Shown: one piece after another, positions 17,284-26,036 of the stretch
Layout: each line of letters begins with the position of its first letter
How positions within the stretch are numbered: position 1 is the first letter of the stretch
Origin: DAOUTW01 sp964523575
GTDB taxonomy: Bacteria; Zixibacteria; MSB-5A5; GN15; JAAZOE01
Length of the DNA: 27,572 nt
Assembly (NCBI GenBank): GCA_964523575.1
Contig: CAZGAV010000045.1
Coordinates: 1 to 27,572, forward strand
Direction of reading: 5' to 3'
The notes under the pieces: generated by a model
Told to the model about the DNA's origin: nothing
The model's database searches: none
The model's input: only the letters and a program-made list of their open reading frames with translations
Position numbers and translations under genes: made by a program

Positions 17284-17303
17284 GAATATATCGAGGTATG
17301 CAG

Positions 17304-18626
17304 ATGAAGAAAACGCTGATTTTTATTTGTCTTTTGACCCTGTCGGCGGCCGTCATGGCCGAGAACAAGGTTTACACGATGGATGAATGCATCCAGATGG
17401 CCAAGCAAAAGGATCCCTCGCTGATTCAATTCCGCAACGCCGTCCGAACCGCCAACGCCGCCGTCTGGCAGCAGATCGGGCAGTTCCTTCCGTCGTTGAG
17501 CTTATCGTATTCGCAGGCGGAAGTGCACCGCGGTCCTCTGAGTCCCCAGTTTCGGTACAATCCCAGCACCGGCAGCATCGAGAATGTGGCCGATTCGACG
17601 TCGATCATCAACAAGGGCTACAGCGCCGGGTTTTCGTCGGGGCTGACCCTGTTCGACGGATTCAGCAATGTCTGGAATTATCTCGGCAGTAAAGCCTCGA
17701 AGAGGGGCGCCGAATACAGCTATTCGGCGGCCCTATCGGATCTGGAATACGTGATCAGAACCGATTATTATCTGGTGCTCAAAGCCAAAAAGGATCTGGA
17801 TGTCGCCACCGATGCCGTTAATCGTTCCGAGGAGTTGTTGAAACTGTTTCAGGAAAAATACGATCTCGGATCGGCGTCGCTGTCGGAAGTATTGAAACAG
17901 AAGGTCCAGTACGGTACCGACCAGCTGAGCTTGTTAACGGCTCAAAACCAGGTCAAGACGACTATGGACAATATGGCCCTGGATATCGGCATCGATGCGG
18001 AGGATGATTTCGATATCGCCAACGTCGATATGCGGCAGGAAAACATCGAAGCCATCGACTTCTATGTCAAAAAGGCGTTGCAGGAACATCCCTCGCTTCT
18101 GGAGAAGCGGACTGAGGTGGATGCCTATAAGTATGACGTCCGTTCCGCCTGGGGCAACTACCTGCCCACAATATCGGTAAGCTACCGCTACGGCTGGAAC
18201 AAGGAATATTTCACCGATCTGAAGAAATTTGGCCCCTATGACCATTCCGGAACTCTCGGTTTGTCGCTGGGCTGGACTATCTTCGACGGTTTTTCACGCG
18301 AATATAATCTCAAGCGGGCCAAAGTCGGTCTTAACAATGCCCGGGCCTCCGAATTCTATCAAAGAAATAAGACAATTAAAGATGTGGAAGGCGCCTATCG
18401 GGGTATAAAGCTCGCGGAAGGGACCTTGAAGGTTACCGAAGAGATCGAAAGATCGGCCAGCGAGGATATGGATCTGGTGCAGGAAAAATACGATCTCGGC
18501 GCGGCCGCCCTGTGGGAACTGCTCGACGCTCAAGTCAGCCTCAAGCAGGCGCAGTTCAATAAGGTCAAGGCGGAGTTCGATTATAATCTGGCGCTGGCCC
18601 AGTTACAAAACGCCATTGGAGAGTAA
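17304..18626 (+). CDS. TolC-like outer membrane efflux protein
   Basis: 440 aa. ATG 17304 is chosen over ATG 17298 because the Shine-Dalgarno GAGG (17293-17296) is 7 nt from the former and 1 nt from the latter. Signal peptide 1-19 (VMA|EN). The protein shows the two-fold repeat of OEP/TolC proteins: long helices with heptads and the repeated EKYDLG motif near residues 184 and 394 (EKYDLGSASLSEVL, EKYDLGAAALWELL), plus paired beta-hairpin segments (LPSLSLSYSQ, LPTISVSYRY; LTLFDGFSN, WTIFDGFSR). It forms a trimeric channel across the outer membrane. It is followed 33 nt later by the adaptor gene, so it is the exit duct of the tripartite exporter encoded here. Confidence 0.93.
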   Translation: MKKTLIFICLLTLSAAVMAENKVYTMDECIQMAKQKDPSLIQFRNAVRTANAAVWQQIGQFLPSLSLSYSQAEVHRGPLSPQFRYNPSTGSIENVADSTSIINKGYSAGFSSGLTLFDGFSNVWNYLGSKASKRGAEYSYSAALSDLEYVIRTDYYLVLKAKKDLDVATDAVNRSEELLKLFQEKYDLGSASLSEVLKQKVQYGTDQLSLLTAQNQVKTTMDNMALDIGIDAEDDFDIANVDMRQENIEAIDFYVKKALQEHPSLLEKRTEVDAYKYDVRSAWGNYLPTISVSYRYGWNKEYFTDLKKFGPYDHSGTLGLSLGWTIFDGFSREYNLKRAKVGLNNARASEFYQRNKTIKDVEGAYRGIKLAEGTLKVTEEIERSASEDMDLVQEKYDLGAAALWELLDAQVSLKQAQFNKVKAEFDYNLALAQLQNAIGE

Positions 18627-18659
18627 GGGCTTTCGTAATTTGTATGAAGGTGGAAGGCG

Positions 18660-19973
18660 ATGAAGAAAAAAAGTAGTAAGAAAAAAATCCTGATCATTAT
18701 CGGCGCCGTCGTCGTGGTCGCGGTTCTGGTGATATTGAATCTGAACCAGTCACGGCGGGGAGTGGTGTCGGTCCAGACCAAAAAAGTCGGTCGGGCCGAT
18801 GTCTTGTCGGTCGTTTCCGGTTCGGGTACGATTCAGCCGAAGACCAAAGTCAATATCACTTCCGAGGTGACGGCTGAAGTGATCGCCATCGGTGTCAAGG
18901 AAGGCGATTATGTGACCAAAGGGCGGACTCTTGTCCAACTGGACACGCTTCAGGCCCAGAAAGACATGGAATCGGCCCTATACTCCGACAACGAATTGCA
19001 AGCGCGCCTGGAGGGAGCCAAAGTCCTCCTCGATCAGATGAAGGAAGAATACGAGCGCCAGCAACAACTGTATGCCAAGAAGTTGACCTCCGAACAGGTT
19101 TACAAAAACGCCAATTATTCCTATCTGGGCCAGAAGGCCAATTATAACGCCTTGAATGAGCAGAAGCGGGCGGCTTACTCGCGGCTGGAAAAAGCGCGCG
19201 ATAATCTCAGCAAGACGACTATCAAGGCCCCGATGGATGGCACGGTCACGCTCATCGACGTCGAAGTCGGCGAAATCGCACAGGCGCAGACAGCCTTTAC
19301 TCAGGGACGAACCCTGATGGTCATCTCCGATCTTTCCGATTTTGAAGTCGATGTCGAAATCGACGAAACCGATATCGCCGATCTGGAACTGGGCCAAAAG
19401 GCCAATATCGAGATCGACGCTTTTCCCGATACCACTTTTCAGGGAGTGGTTTCCGAAATCGGCAATACGGCCATAACCACCGGTTACGGCAGCAGCGATC
19501 AATCGACCAATTTCAAGGTCAAAGTCGCCGTCGTCTCCACCAGCGCCAAGATCCGCCCCGGCATGTCTTCCACCGTCGATATCACCACCAACGAGCATAA
19601 AGACGCCCTTACGGTTCCGATTCAGGCGGTCGTGATGCGCGAGTTCGATCCCGATTCGCTCAAGGCGGACGACCCCGACAGCGGCGATCAGGGTAGTGTG
19701 GCGATGGCCTCGGAAAATCCGGAAACAAACAAAGAGGCCGGCGACAAGAAAGATAAAATCGAGAAAAAAGGCGTCTTCGTAAACCGGGACGGCCTCGCCC
19801 GTTTCGCGGAAATCGTCACCGGCATCAGCGATCAGCAGAACTATGAAGTCCTCAGCGGTTTAGTCGAAGGCGATGAAGTCATCACGGGCAGTTTTCGAAC
19901 CCTGCGAACCATCAAAGACAGCACCGATATCAAAGTCGATAACCGGAATATCGGCGGGGAGAACGATTCATGA
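18660..19973 (+). CDS. Periplasmic adaptor (MacA/HlyD-type membrane fusion protein)
   Basis: 437 aa. A Lys-rich N-terminus and one inner-membrane anchor (~10-27). The biotinyl-lipoyl halves are at ~64-96 (VTAEVIAIGVKEGDYVTKG) and ~187-222 (TIKAPMDGTVTLIDVEVGE). They enclose an alpha-helical hairpin (~97-186) that should touch the TolC-like protein. A beta-barrel domain (~226-312) and a membrane-proximal domain follow. The latter is interrupted by a charged, probably disordered insertion at ~328-370 (Asp/Ser then Lys/Glu rich), which is unusual. It bridges ABC transporter and outer-membrane channel. It overlaps the ATPase gene by 4 nt (ATGA at 19970). Confidence 0.93.
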   Translation: MKKKSSKKKILIIIGAVVVVAVLVILNLNQSRRGVVSVQTKKVGRADVLSVVSGSGTIQPKTKVNITSEVTAEVIAIGVKEGDYVTKGRTLVQLDTLQAQKDMESALYSDNELQARLEGAKVLLDQMKEEYERQQQLYAKKLTSEQVYKNANYSYLGQKANYNALNEQKRAAYSRLEKARDNLSKTTIKAPMDGTVTLIDVEVGEIAQAQTAFTQGRTLMVISDLSDFEVDVEIDETDIADLELGQKANIEIDAFPDTTFQGVVSEIGNTAITTGYGSSDQSTNFKVKVAVVSTSAKIRPGMSSTVDITTNEHKDALTVPIQAVVMREFDPDSLKADDPDSGDQGSVAMASENPETNKEAGDKKDKIEKKGVFVNRDGLARFAEIVTGISDQQNYEVLSGLVEGDEVITGSFRTLRTIKDSTDIKVDNRNIGGENDS

Positions 19974-20659
19974 GCTTGATAGAAGTTGAAAATCTATGGA
20001 AAACCTATGATATGGGCCACGAGCAGGTAAACGCTCTGCGCGGAATCGACTTGAAAATCGAAAAAGGCGAATATGTGGCCATCATGGGCCCATCGGGTTC
20101 GGGAAAATCCACGCTGATGAACCTGATCGGATGTCTGGATACCCCCTCCAAGGGGGTCTATCGTTTGAACGGTCAGTCGGTCGCGGATATGAACGACGAC
20201 GAACTGGCGCGCATCCGCAACAAGGAAATCGGTTTCGTCTTTCAGACCTTCAACCTCCTGCCTCGGGCGACGGCTCTACACAACGTCGAACTGCCGTTGA
20301 TCTACAATGGCACTTCCCGTGAAGAGCGGCGGGCAAGCGCCGAGAGAGCGATGCAAATCGTCGGCCTCGGCGACCGCATGACACATCGGCCCAACGAGCT
20401 GTCCGGCGGCCAGCGCCAGCGAGTGGCGGTGGCGCGGGCGCTGGTCAATAACCCGTCGATCCTTCTGGCCGACGAGCCGACCGGCAACCTCGACACGGCG
20501 ACCGGCATGGAAATCATGGGCCTGCTGGCCGATTTGCATAACGCCGGAAATACTCTGATCGTCGTCACTCACGAGTACGATATCGCCAAATTCGCCGGTC
20601 GCATAATTTTCATCCGCGACGGTCAAATTGAAAAAGAAGAGCTCAAGCAAGCCGGATAA
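19970..20659 (+). CDS. ABC transporter ATP-binding protein (MacB/LolD type)
   Basis: 229 aa. Walker A GPSGSGKST (40-48), Q-loop Q92 (VFQTFNLLPR), signature LSGGQRQRVAVARA (144-157), Walker B ILLADEPTGNLD (164-175) with E169, and switch H201. The EPTGNLD and FQ.FNLLP.. sequences are typical of the MacB/LolD/FtsE type VII group, which performs mechanotransmission across the membrane instead of carrying substrate through it. It powers the two permeases that follow, giving a MacAB-TolC-like exporter with separate ATPase and permease genes. Start ATG 19970 overlaps the adaptor stop. Confidence 0.96.
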   Translation: MSLIEVENLWKTYDMGHEQVNALRGIDLKIEKGEYVAIMGPSGSGKSTLMNLIGCLDTPSKGVYRLNGQSVADMNDDELARIRNKEIGFVFQTFNLLPRATALHNVELPLIYNGTSREERRASAERAMQIVGLGDRMTHRPNELSGGQRQRVAVARALVNNPSILLADEPTGNLDTATGMEIMGLLADLHNAGNTLIVVTHEYDIAKFAGRIIFIRDGQIEKEELKQAG

Positions 20660-20665
20660 TTTATC

Positions 20666-21886
20666 GTGTCGATAATCGAATCCATAAGAATCGCCCTGGC
20701 CGCGATCTGGGCCAACCGCCTGCGGTCGACCCTGACCCTTTTCGGCGTCATCGTCGGCGTCACCTCGGTCATCACCATCATCAGTGCCATCGAGGCCCTG
20801 ATGGGCAGTTTCGAGGACCAGGTCAATAAACTCGGTCCGGCCACTTTCGTTATCACCAAATTCGGGATTATCACCTCGGATGAGGACTATTTCAAAGCCC
20901 TCAAACGCAAAGACCTGACCATGGAAGACAAGCGAGCCGTGGAAAAGGGATGCCTCGATTGTGAAGAAGTTGCGGCGCGGGCCTATCGCCGGGCCAAAAT
21001 CGATCGCGGCAACAAGGGGCTTCGACGAGTCCTGATTGCCGGCGCCACGGCCAATTTGATCGATATCGTGGATTTTGAAGTGGGCGAGGGGCGCAGTTTT
21101 ACGCAGGAGGAGTATAACCGCAATAATCGGGTCGCCTTTGTCGGCCCGACGATTGTCGAAGAAGTCTTCGGCGGCCTCGATCCGATCGGCAAGACGATGA
21201 AAATTCAGGGACGCAAATTTACGGTCATAGGCCTGGCCAAAAAGCGCGGATCGTTTCTGGGCAACAATCAGGATAATTTCGTCATGATTCCGCTTTCGAC
21301 TTTCTCCAAGATGTTCGGGAAACCGCGCCGGAATCTGAATATCCTGGTTAAATCCCGGACGGTCGAAGGTATCGGGGAGACGCAGGATCAGGTGCGATCC
21401 ATCCTCCGGGCCCGCCGGGGTGTGGCCTACAATGATGAGGACGATTTCGCCATCCTGACGGCCGATAATATCCTGGCTTTTCTCGACAACATCACGCGGG
21501 CCGCCCGCATCGCCCTGATCGGCATTTCATCCATATCTCTGGTCGTGGGCGGGATCGTGATCATGAATATCATGATGGTGTCGGTCACGGAGAGGACCCG
21601 GGAAATCGGCATCCGCAAATCCATCGGAGCCCGACGCAAAAATATCCTTACCCAATTCCTTTTTGAGGCGCTGATTCTGTCGCTGGGAGGAGGTATCATC
21701 GGCACCGCCTTGGGCATCTCCCTGGCGGCCATCCTCGGCAGTCAGATATCACTGCCGGTGACGCCATCGCTCTTCGCCATCATCGCCGGGCTGTCGATTT
21801 CCACCGGAGTGGGCGTTTTCTTCGGTATGTACCCGGCCATGAAGGCCTCGCGTCTCGATCCTATTGACGCTCTGAGGTTCGAATAG
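20666..21886 (+). CDS. FtsX/MacB-type ABC permease, first subunit
   Basis: 406 aa from GTG 20666, 6 nt after the ATPase stop; a strong Shine-Dalgarno is not evident, so coupling to the upstream gene is likely. Architecture: N-terminal transmembrane helix (~14-45, LTLFGVIVGVTSVITIISAI); large periplasmic MacB-PCD-like domain (~46-270); three C-terminal helices (~275-400). The coupling segment SVTERTREIGIRKSIGARRK contacts the ATPase, and the ending MYPAMKASRLDPIDALRFE is characteristic. It is paralogous to the next gene and likely forms a heterodimer with it. Confidence 0.93.
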   Translation: MSIIESIRIALAAIWANRLRSTLTLFGVIVGVTSVITIISAIEALMGSFEDQVNKLGPATFVITKFGIITSDEDYFKALKRKDLTMEDKRAVEKGCLDCEEVAARAYRRAKIDRGNKGLRRVLIAGATANLIDIVDFEVGEGRSFTQEEYNRNNRVAFVGPTIVEEVFGGLDPIGKTMKIQGRKFTVIGLAKKRGSFLGNNQDNFVMIPLSTFSKMFGKPRRNLNILVKSRTVEGIGETQDQVRSILRARRGVAYNDEDDFAILTADNILAFLDNITRAARIALIGISSISLVVGGIVIMNIMMVSVTERTREIGIRKSIGARRKNILTQFLFEALILSLGGGIIGTALGISLAAILGSQISLPVTPSLFAIIAGLSISTGVGVFFGMYPAMKASRLDPIDALRFE

Positions 21887-21905
21887 AAATGGACCGGTAT
21901 CCGAC

Positions 21906-23150
21906 ATGATCAGCTCAGTTGAAATAAGAGACGGTATCCTGCTGGCGCTGGAATCGATCCGAAGTAATAAGTTTCGGGCCAGCCTGACGATCCTCGGTGT
22001 TCTCATCGGCGTCGCCGCCGTTATCGGCATGGCCTCGATCATTTCCGGCCTGGACAAGATGGTCAATAGTGAAATCGAGAGTATGGGATCGAATGTCCTG
22101 TTCGTTACCAAATTTCCCCCCGATGTCGATTTCGACAAATTGACCGAAGAAGAACGAAATCGTAAACCGATCAATTTCGCCGCGGTTCAGGCCATCCAGG
22201 AATTCTGCCCCAGCGTTACAGCCGTGGCGCCGAGGAATTATTACACGGCCCAGGGCGGCAACAACGTTAAGTACAAAAACAATCAGGCCAATCGACCGAG
22301 CCTTTTCGGGACTTTACCCGACTATGTCAAAGTTGAAAATCGCAATATCGGGCGGGGACGATTCATCAATGAAGTCGATATGGAACGGCGGGCCACGGTT
22401 TGTGTCATCGGCAGTGACGTGGCCAAGGCGTTGTTCCCCTACGAGGATCCGATCGAGAAATCGATTCGGGTCAACTCCCGGGTTTTCCGGGTGATCGGCG
22501 TCATGGAGGAAAAAGCCCCCTTCCTCGGCGAATCTGACAACAATTTCGTCATCATTCCTTATTCCACTTTCGAAAAGCTTTATCCCTGGGAAGAGGAATT
22601 GTTCCTGCAGGTCAGCGCCAAGTCGGCTCAGGACATCCCTCAGGCTATGGATGAAATCACGGCGGTTCTGCGCCGCCTTCGGGGCGTACCTTATGATAAA
22701 CCGGATGACTTCGCCATCTGGACGCAGGAAAATATCAAGGAAATAGTCGGTAATATAACTCAGTATATATATATCGCGATGATCGTGATTTCGTCGGTCG
22801 GATTGATGGTCGGCGGAGTCGGCGTCATGAATATCATGCTGGTTTCAGTGACCGAAAGGACGCGCGAAATCGGAATCCGCAAGGCCATCGGAGCCAAGCG
22901 GATGAATATCCTGATTCAATTCCTGACCGAAGCCATGACTTTGGCCGGTTCGGGCGGAGTTTTGGGCATATTGGCCGGAATTTTCCTCGCTTTTCTTTCA
23001 AAATTAATCTTTTCGATGCCTTTCACCGTCTCTATATTATGGCTGGTTATCGGATTCTCAGTGTCGGTTATGGTCGGTTTGACGGCCGGTATTTATCCCG
23101 CCTACAAGGCCGCACGGGTCGATCCCATCATCTCGCTCCGATACGAATAA
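21906..23150 (+). CDS. FtsX/MacB-type ABC permease, second subunit
   Basis: 414 aa. Same layout as the previous gene: first helix at ~24-48 (LTILGVLIGVAAVIGMASI), periplasmic domain ~50-275, coupling segment SVTERTREIGIRKAIGAKRM, then helices and the end IYPAYKAARVDPIISLRYE. The periplasmic domain differs from the first permease, with an insertion rich in Asn/Lys (YKNNQANRPSLFG). One ATPase gene with two permease genes implies a heteromeric transporter. The substrate is unknown; peptides, lipids or lipoproteins are usual for the family. It starts 19 nt after the first permease and is the last gene of the exporter operon. Confidence 0.93.
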   Translation: MISSVEIRDGILLALESIRSNKFRASLTILGVLIGVAAVIGMASIISGLDKMVNSEIESMGSNVLFVTKFPPDVDFDKLTEEERNRKPINFAAVQAIQEFCPSVTAVAPRNYYTAQGGNNVKYKNNQANRPSLFGTLPDYVKVENRNIGRGRFINEVDMERRATVCVIGSDVAKALFPYEDPIEKSIRVNSRVFRVIGVMEEKAPFLGESDNNFVIIPYSTFEKLYPWEEELFLQVSAKSAQDIPQAMDEITAVLRRLRGVPYDKPDDFAIWTQENIKEIVGNITQYIYIAMIVISSVGLMVGGVGVMNIMLVSVTERTREIGIRKAIGAKRMNILIQFLTEAMTLAGSGGVLGILAGIFLAFLSKLIFSMPFTVSILWLVIGFSVSVMVGLTAGIYPAYKAARVDPIISLRYE

Positions 23151-23155
23151 ATTCC

Positions 23156-23184
23156 TTGCCTCAAATTTGGCGCGAGGATAGATT
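23156..23184 (+). promoter_or_regulatory. Candidate promoter for the GWxTD pair
   Basis: TTGCCT (23156-23161), a 17-nt spacer, TAGATT (23179-23184), in the 65-nt gap after the second permease. The gap is short enough that read-through from the exporter operon is equally possible. Confidence 0.4.
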
Positions 23185-23215
23185 GAAAACACACTTTTGG
23201 CGGCGGTGACTTTAT

Positions 23216-24532
23216 ATGATTAGACGCAAAAACCTCTGGATAATCCTCTTTTTGTTCATTTTGACGGCTCGAACGGGGGCCACCGATCAAACCGGATATC
23301 GTCCGGCCAACGAGTTCGGTGAGGCGCGTTTCGCCATCGAAGCGGTGGACTTTCGTTCGGAAAAAGTCGGCCTGCATGACCTCCAGGTCTATTATAAGAT
23401 ATTTTACGATGCCCTCAGTTATCAGAAGAAGGGTGATGAATATGTGGCCGAATACGAGGTTGCTCTGATCGTCGAAGGCAAGGACGGCAATCAGATCGAA
23501 GGCGTCATCCGCGAGGGCGATATTTCGGTAAAAACTTACGCCGAAACCCGTCGAGCGAGCGATTTCGTCATCAATCTGGTGCATATTCCTTTCGAAAAAC
23601 AGGATATTACGGTCAAGGCGGTGTTGACGGATAAACTATCGGAAGCCACCCACGAGGCCAAGAAGGAGCTCAAGGGGCTCGATTATTGGGGAAAATACCC
23701 GACTCTGTCCCGCGTGGAATTTTGCAGGGAAATCTCCCCGGCGACAACCGATTCCAAGTTCAACAAGGGCGACCTGCGCGTTATACCCAGCGTCACGCGA
23801 CTCTTCGGAGGCGATAATGATTCCGTCCTGACCTTCTATCAGGAGATATATCCCGGCGAGACTTCCATCAAATACGGCAAGATCGTCAACCGAATATATG
23901 ACCGGATCAAGGGCTATGTCTATTCCGATACCGTCAGCTTCGGAGAAATCGATACCGTCATGCACGAAGTCCAACGGATTAACGTCGCCGATCTCCGCCC
24001 CGGCGATTACGAACTGGAAATCAGACTCGAGGGGCGCCGCGGTCGGTTATATGACAAATTGGTCGAGCCGTTTGAATTGGAATTGACGGCCGAATCGATG
24101 TTTCGCAATGATTACAAAACGGCGGTCGAAATGCTGAAGTACCTGGCGACCCGGGAAGACGATAAAAGGCTGAAGAACGCCAAGACCGAGGCTGAGCGCC
24201 GCAAAGTATGGGATGATTTCTGGGCTTTGCGGGACACCGAAAAGCATGACAAGGAAAATCCGACGAAAGATGAATATTTCCGGCGTATCCGTCATGCCAA
24301 TCGCAATTTTTCATACATGAGAAGAGAGGGCTGGAAAACGACCCGGGGCATGATTTATATCACCTACGGACAACCGGACGAGGTCGACGATCACCCCTTT
24401 GAACTGGCCACCAAACCCTATCAAGTGTGGCTCTATTACCGCCTGTCACCGCCGCGCAAATTTTTATTCGTTGACGAATGGGGCGACGGGAACTATGATT
24501 TACAGCCCCCGTATAACGGATTAGATTGGTAG
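23216..24532 (+). CDS. Exported GWxTD-domain protein, first of a pair
   Basis: 438 aa. Signal peptide ~1-22 (LFLFILTARTGA). An N-terminal beta-rich half (~30-285) precedes a helical, charged segment (~285-360). The C-terminal GWxTD domain follows: REGWKTTRGMIYITYGQPDEV with the motif at 372-376, then YQVWLYYR and a short Trp-ending tail. The motif's final Asp is Thr here (GWKTT). GWxTD domains occur in exported proteins of FCB bacteria and have no settled function. It is 8 nt upstream of the second GWxTD gene and directly follows the exporter operon, so they may act with the transporter; that is inference. ATG 23216 has GGCGGTGA about 10 nt upstream. Confidence 0.88.
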   Translation: MIRRKNLWIILFLFILTARTGATDQTGYRPANEFGEARFAIEAVDFRSEKVGLHDLQVYYKIFYDALSYQKKGDEYVAEYEVALIVEGKDGNQIEGVIREGDISVKTYAETRRASDFVINLVHIPFEKQDITVKAVLTDKLSEATHEAKKELKGLDYWGKYPTLSRVEFCREISPATTDSKFNKGDLRVIPSVTRLFGGDNDSVLTFYQEIYPGETSIKYGKIVNRIYDRIKGYVYSDTVSFGEIDTVMHEVQRINVADLRPGDYELEIRLEGRRGRLYDKLVEPFELELTAESMFRNDYKTAVEMLKYLATREDDKRLKNAKTEAERRKVWDDFWALRDTEKHDKENPTKDEYFRRIRHANRNFSYMRREGWKTTRGMIYITYGQPDEVDDHPFELATKPYQVWLYYRLSPPRKFLFVDEWGDGNYDLQPPYNGLDW

Positions 24533-24540
24533 GAATTGAC

Positions 24541-25962
24541 ATGAAAGAAAAAATATTGCTTCTCGCGGCGGCTGCCATGCTCCTGCTTGGCGGTCAGGCC
24601 ATGGCGGACGGCGGCACCCTGACTCTTCTGGGCGATTACGCCACGTTTTATATTCCCGACGATTCCACGACTTATGTCGAGTTTTATTACAGCCTTTACC
24701 GGCACCAACTGGGGTTCGTCGGCTCCGAAGATAACCCGCACCAGTTCGCCGGCGTGCTGGTCTCGGCCAATGTCTATAACGACCTTGGGGACGAGGCCGG
24801 CTCCAAATCGTCCTATTTCCTGTCGCAGATCAAGGACAAATCCGATCTGGAGAAAACCGACTACCGCCTCTTCGATTATCTTCCGATAGCCATTTCACCC
24901 GGCCATTATAGGGTAGAACTCTCGGCCATCGACGACGTTTCCAAGGCCACCGGCAGTATGAGCCTGCTGGTCGATGTGCCCGATTACTCGGCCGGAAAAC
25001 TAAGCTCCAGCGACCTCGAACTGGCCTATGACATCAGCGAAGTTTCCGACGATTCGGCCGCCAACATCAATTCCCGCCTGGTCAAGGAAGGCCGGCTGGT
25101 GGTGCCCAACCCGACCGGCGTCTTCCAGCCCAAGGTTGACACCCTCATGTATGTCTATTCGGAGTTGTATGGGCTGACGCCCGGCGGGCCCGATGATAAG
25201 GGCTTTATCGTCGAATATTCGGTCAAGGACCCGATGGGGAATGTCATCCATGATTTCGGGCGCAAGATTCAGCCCAAACCGGGCACGTCGGCGGTGCTGG
25301 CCAACGCCCTCGATATTCGGCCTCTCGAACCCGGCCAGTATCATCTGATTCTGAATGTCGAAGATCCGGCCTCGGGTCAGATAACCATCGCCAGCCGCCG
25401 GTTCTCGCTTGTCGATCCCAATCTGGCCGCCCCCACGGTCGAGGAAAAAGACGTTCAGCTGATGCAGAATATCGCCTGGTTTCATTTGAGCGAAGCCGAA
25501 AAAATCCGCATCCAGGACCTGAGCCCCGACGGCAGGGCCAACATGATCCGGCAGTTCTGGCGCAATCAGGACGACACTCCGGGCACGCCCGACAACGCCG
25601 TCTATGACGAAGCCGTCCGGCGCTACGCCTACACCAACGAAAATTTCTCGACCAATCAGACCAAAGACAACGGCTGGCGAACGGATCGGGGGAGAGTCTA
25701 TATCACCTACGGTCCGCCCAATGAGGTGGAAGAGTATGTCATGAGCGGCAAGTCGTATCCCTACTACAAATGGACCTACTACGACGTCGCCGGTGGATGC
25801 GTCTTTGTTTTCGTCAATGATTTCGTGGCCGGAGCCGTCGATTACCGGCTGGTGCATTCGACCCACCCGCGGGAAAAATACGACTCCAAATGGCAGGCGA
25901 TCCTCGAGGAGGAGGACTCTCAGGACAATACCTGGAAGGACGCCGGGGAAAAAGAATTTTAG
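24541..25962 (+). CDS. Exported GWxTD-domain protein, second of a pair
   Basis: 473 aa. ATG 24541 is preferred over an upstream TTG at 24526, because it has AGGAA upstream and begins the signal peptide (KEKILLLAAAAMLLLGGQAMA|DG). Beta-rich N-terminal half, then a helical part with LSPDGRANMIRQFWRNQDDT, a sequence typical of the region before the motif. The canonical GWRTD is at 378-382, followed by RGRVYITYGPPNEVEE and YYKWTYYD. The C-terminus is acidic (EEEDSQDN) and ends EKEF. It is related to the gene just upstream, and a strong terminator closes the unit. Function is unknown. A long antisense frame over it (25000-25866) is a shadow. Confidence 0.88.
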   Translation: MKEKILLLAAAAMLLLGGQAMADGGTLTLLGDYATFYIPDDSTTYVEFYYSLYRHQLGFVGSEDNPHQFAGVLVSANVYNDLGDEAGSKSSYFLSQIKDKSDLEKTDYRLFDYLPIAISPGHYRVELSAIDDVSKATGSMSLLVDVPDYSAGKLSSSDLELAYDISEVSDDSAANINSRLVKEGRLVVPNPTGVFQPKVDTLMYVYSELYGLTPGGPDDKGFIVEYSVKDPMGNVIHDFGRKIQPKPGTSAVLANALDIRPLEPGQYHLILNVEDPASGQITIASRRFSLVDPNLAAPTVEEKDVQLMQNIAWFHLSEAEKIRIQDLSPDGRANMIRQFWRNQDDTPGTPDNAVYDEAVRRYAYTNENFSTNQTKDNGWRTDRGRVYITYGPPNEVEEYVMSGKSYPYYKWTYYDVAGGCVFVFVNDFVAGAVDYRLVHSTHPREKYDSKWQAILEEEDSQDNTWKDAGEKEF

Positions 25963-25982
25963 CCGCTATTTCAGAGTATATG

Positions 25983-26014
25983 AAAAAGCCCCGCCGTAAA
26001 GCGGGGCTTTTTTT
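25983..26014 (+). terminator. Terminator after the GWxTD pair
   Basis: AAAAAGCCCCGC / GCGGGGCTTTTTTT with loop CGTAAA. The A-run and T-run make it usable from both strands, so it probably also ends the minus-strand HesB-like gene. Confidence 0.92.
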
Positions 26015-26036
26015 ATGATTTGAAGCTTAAATTCGA

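Noticed and set aside
25000..25866. 288-aa antisense open frame over the second GWxTD gene
   Set aside because: Shadow of a gene with a recognised motif and signal peptide; no start signals of its own.
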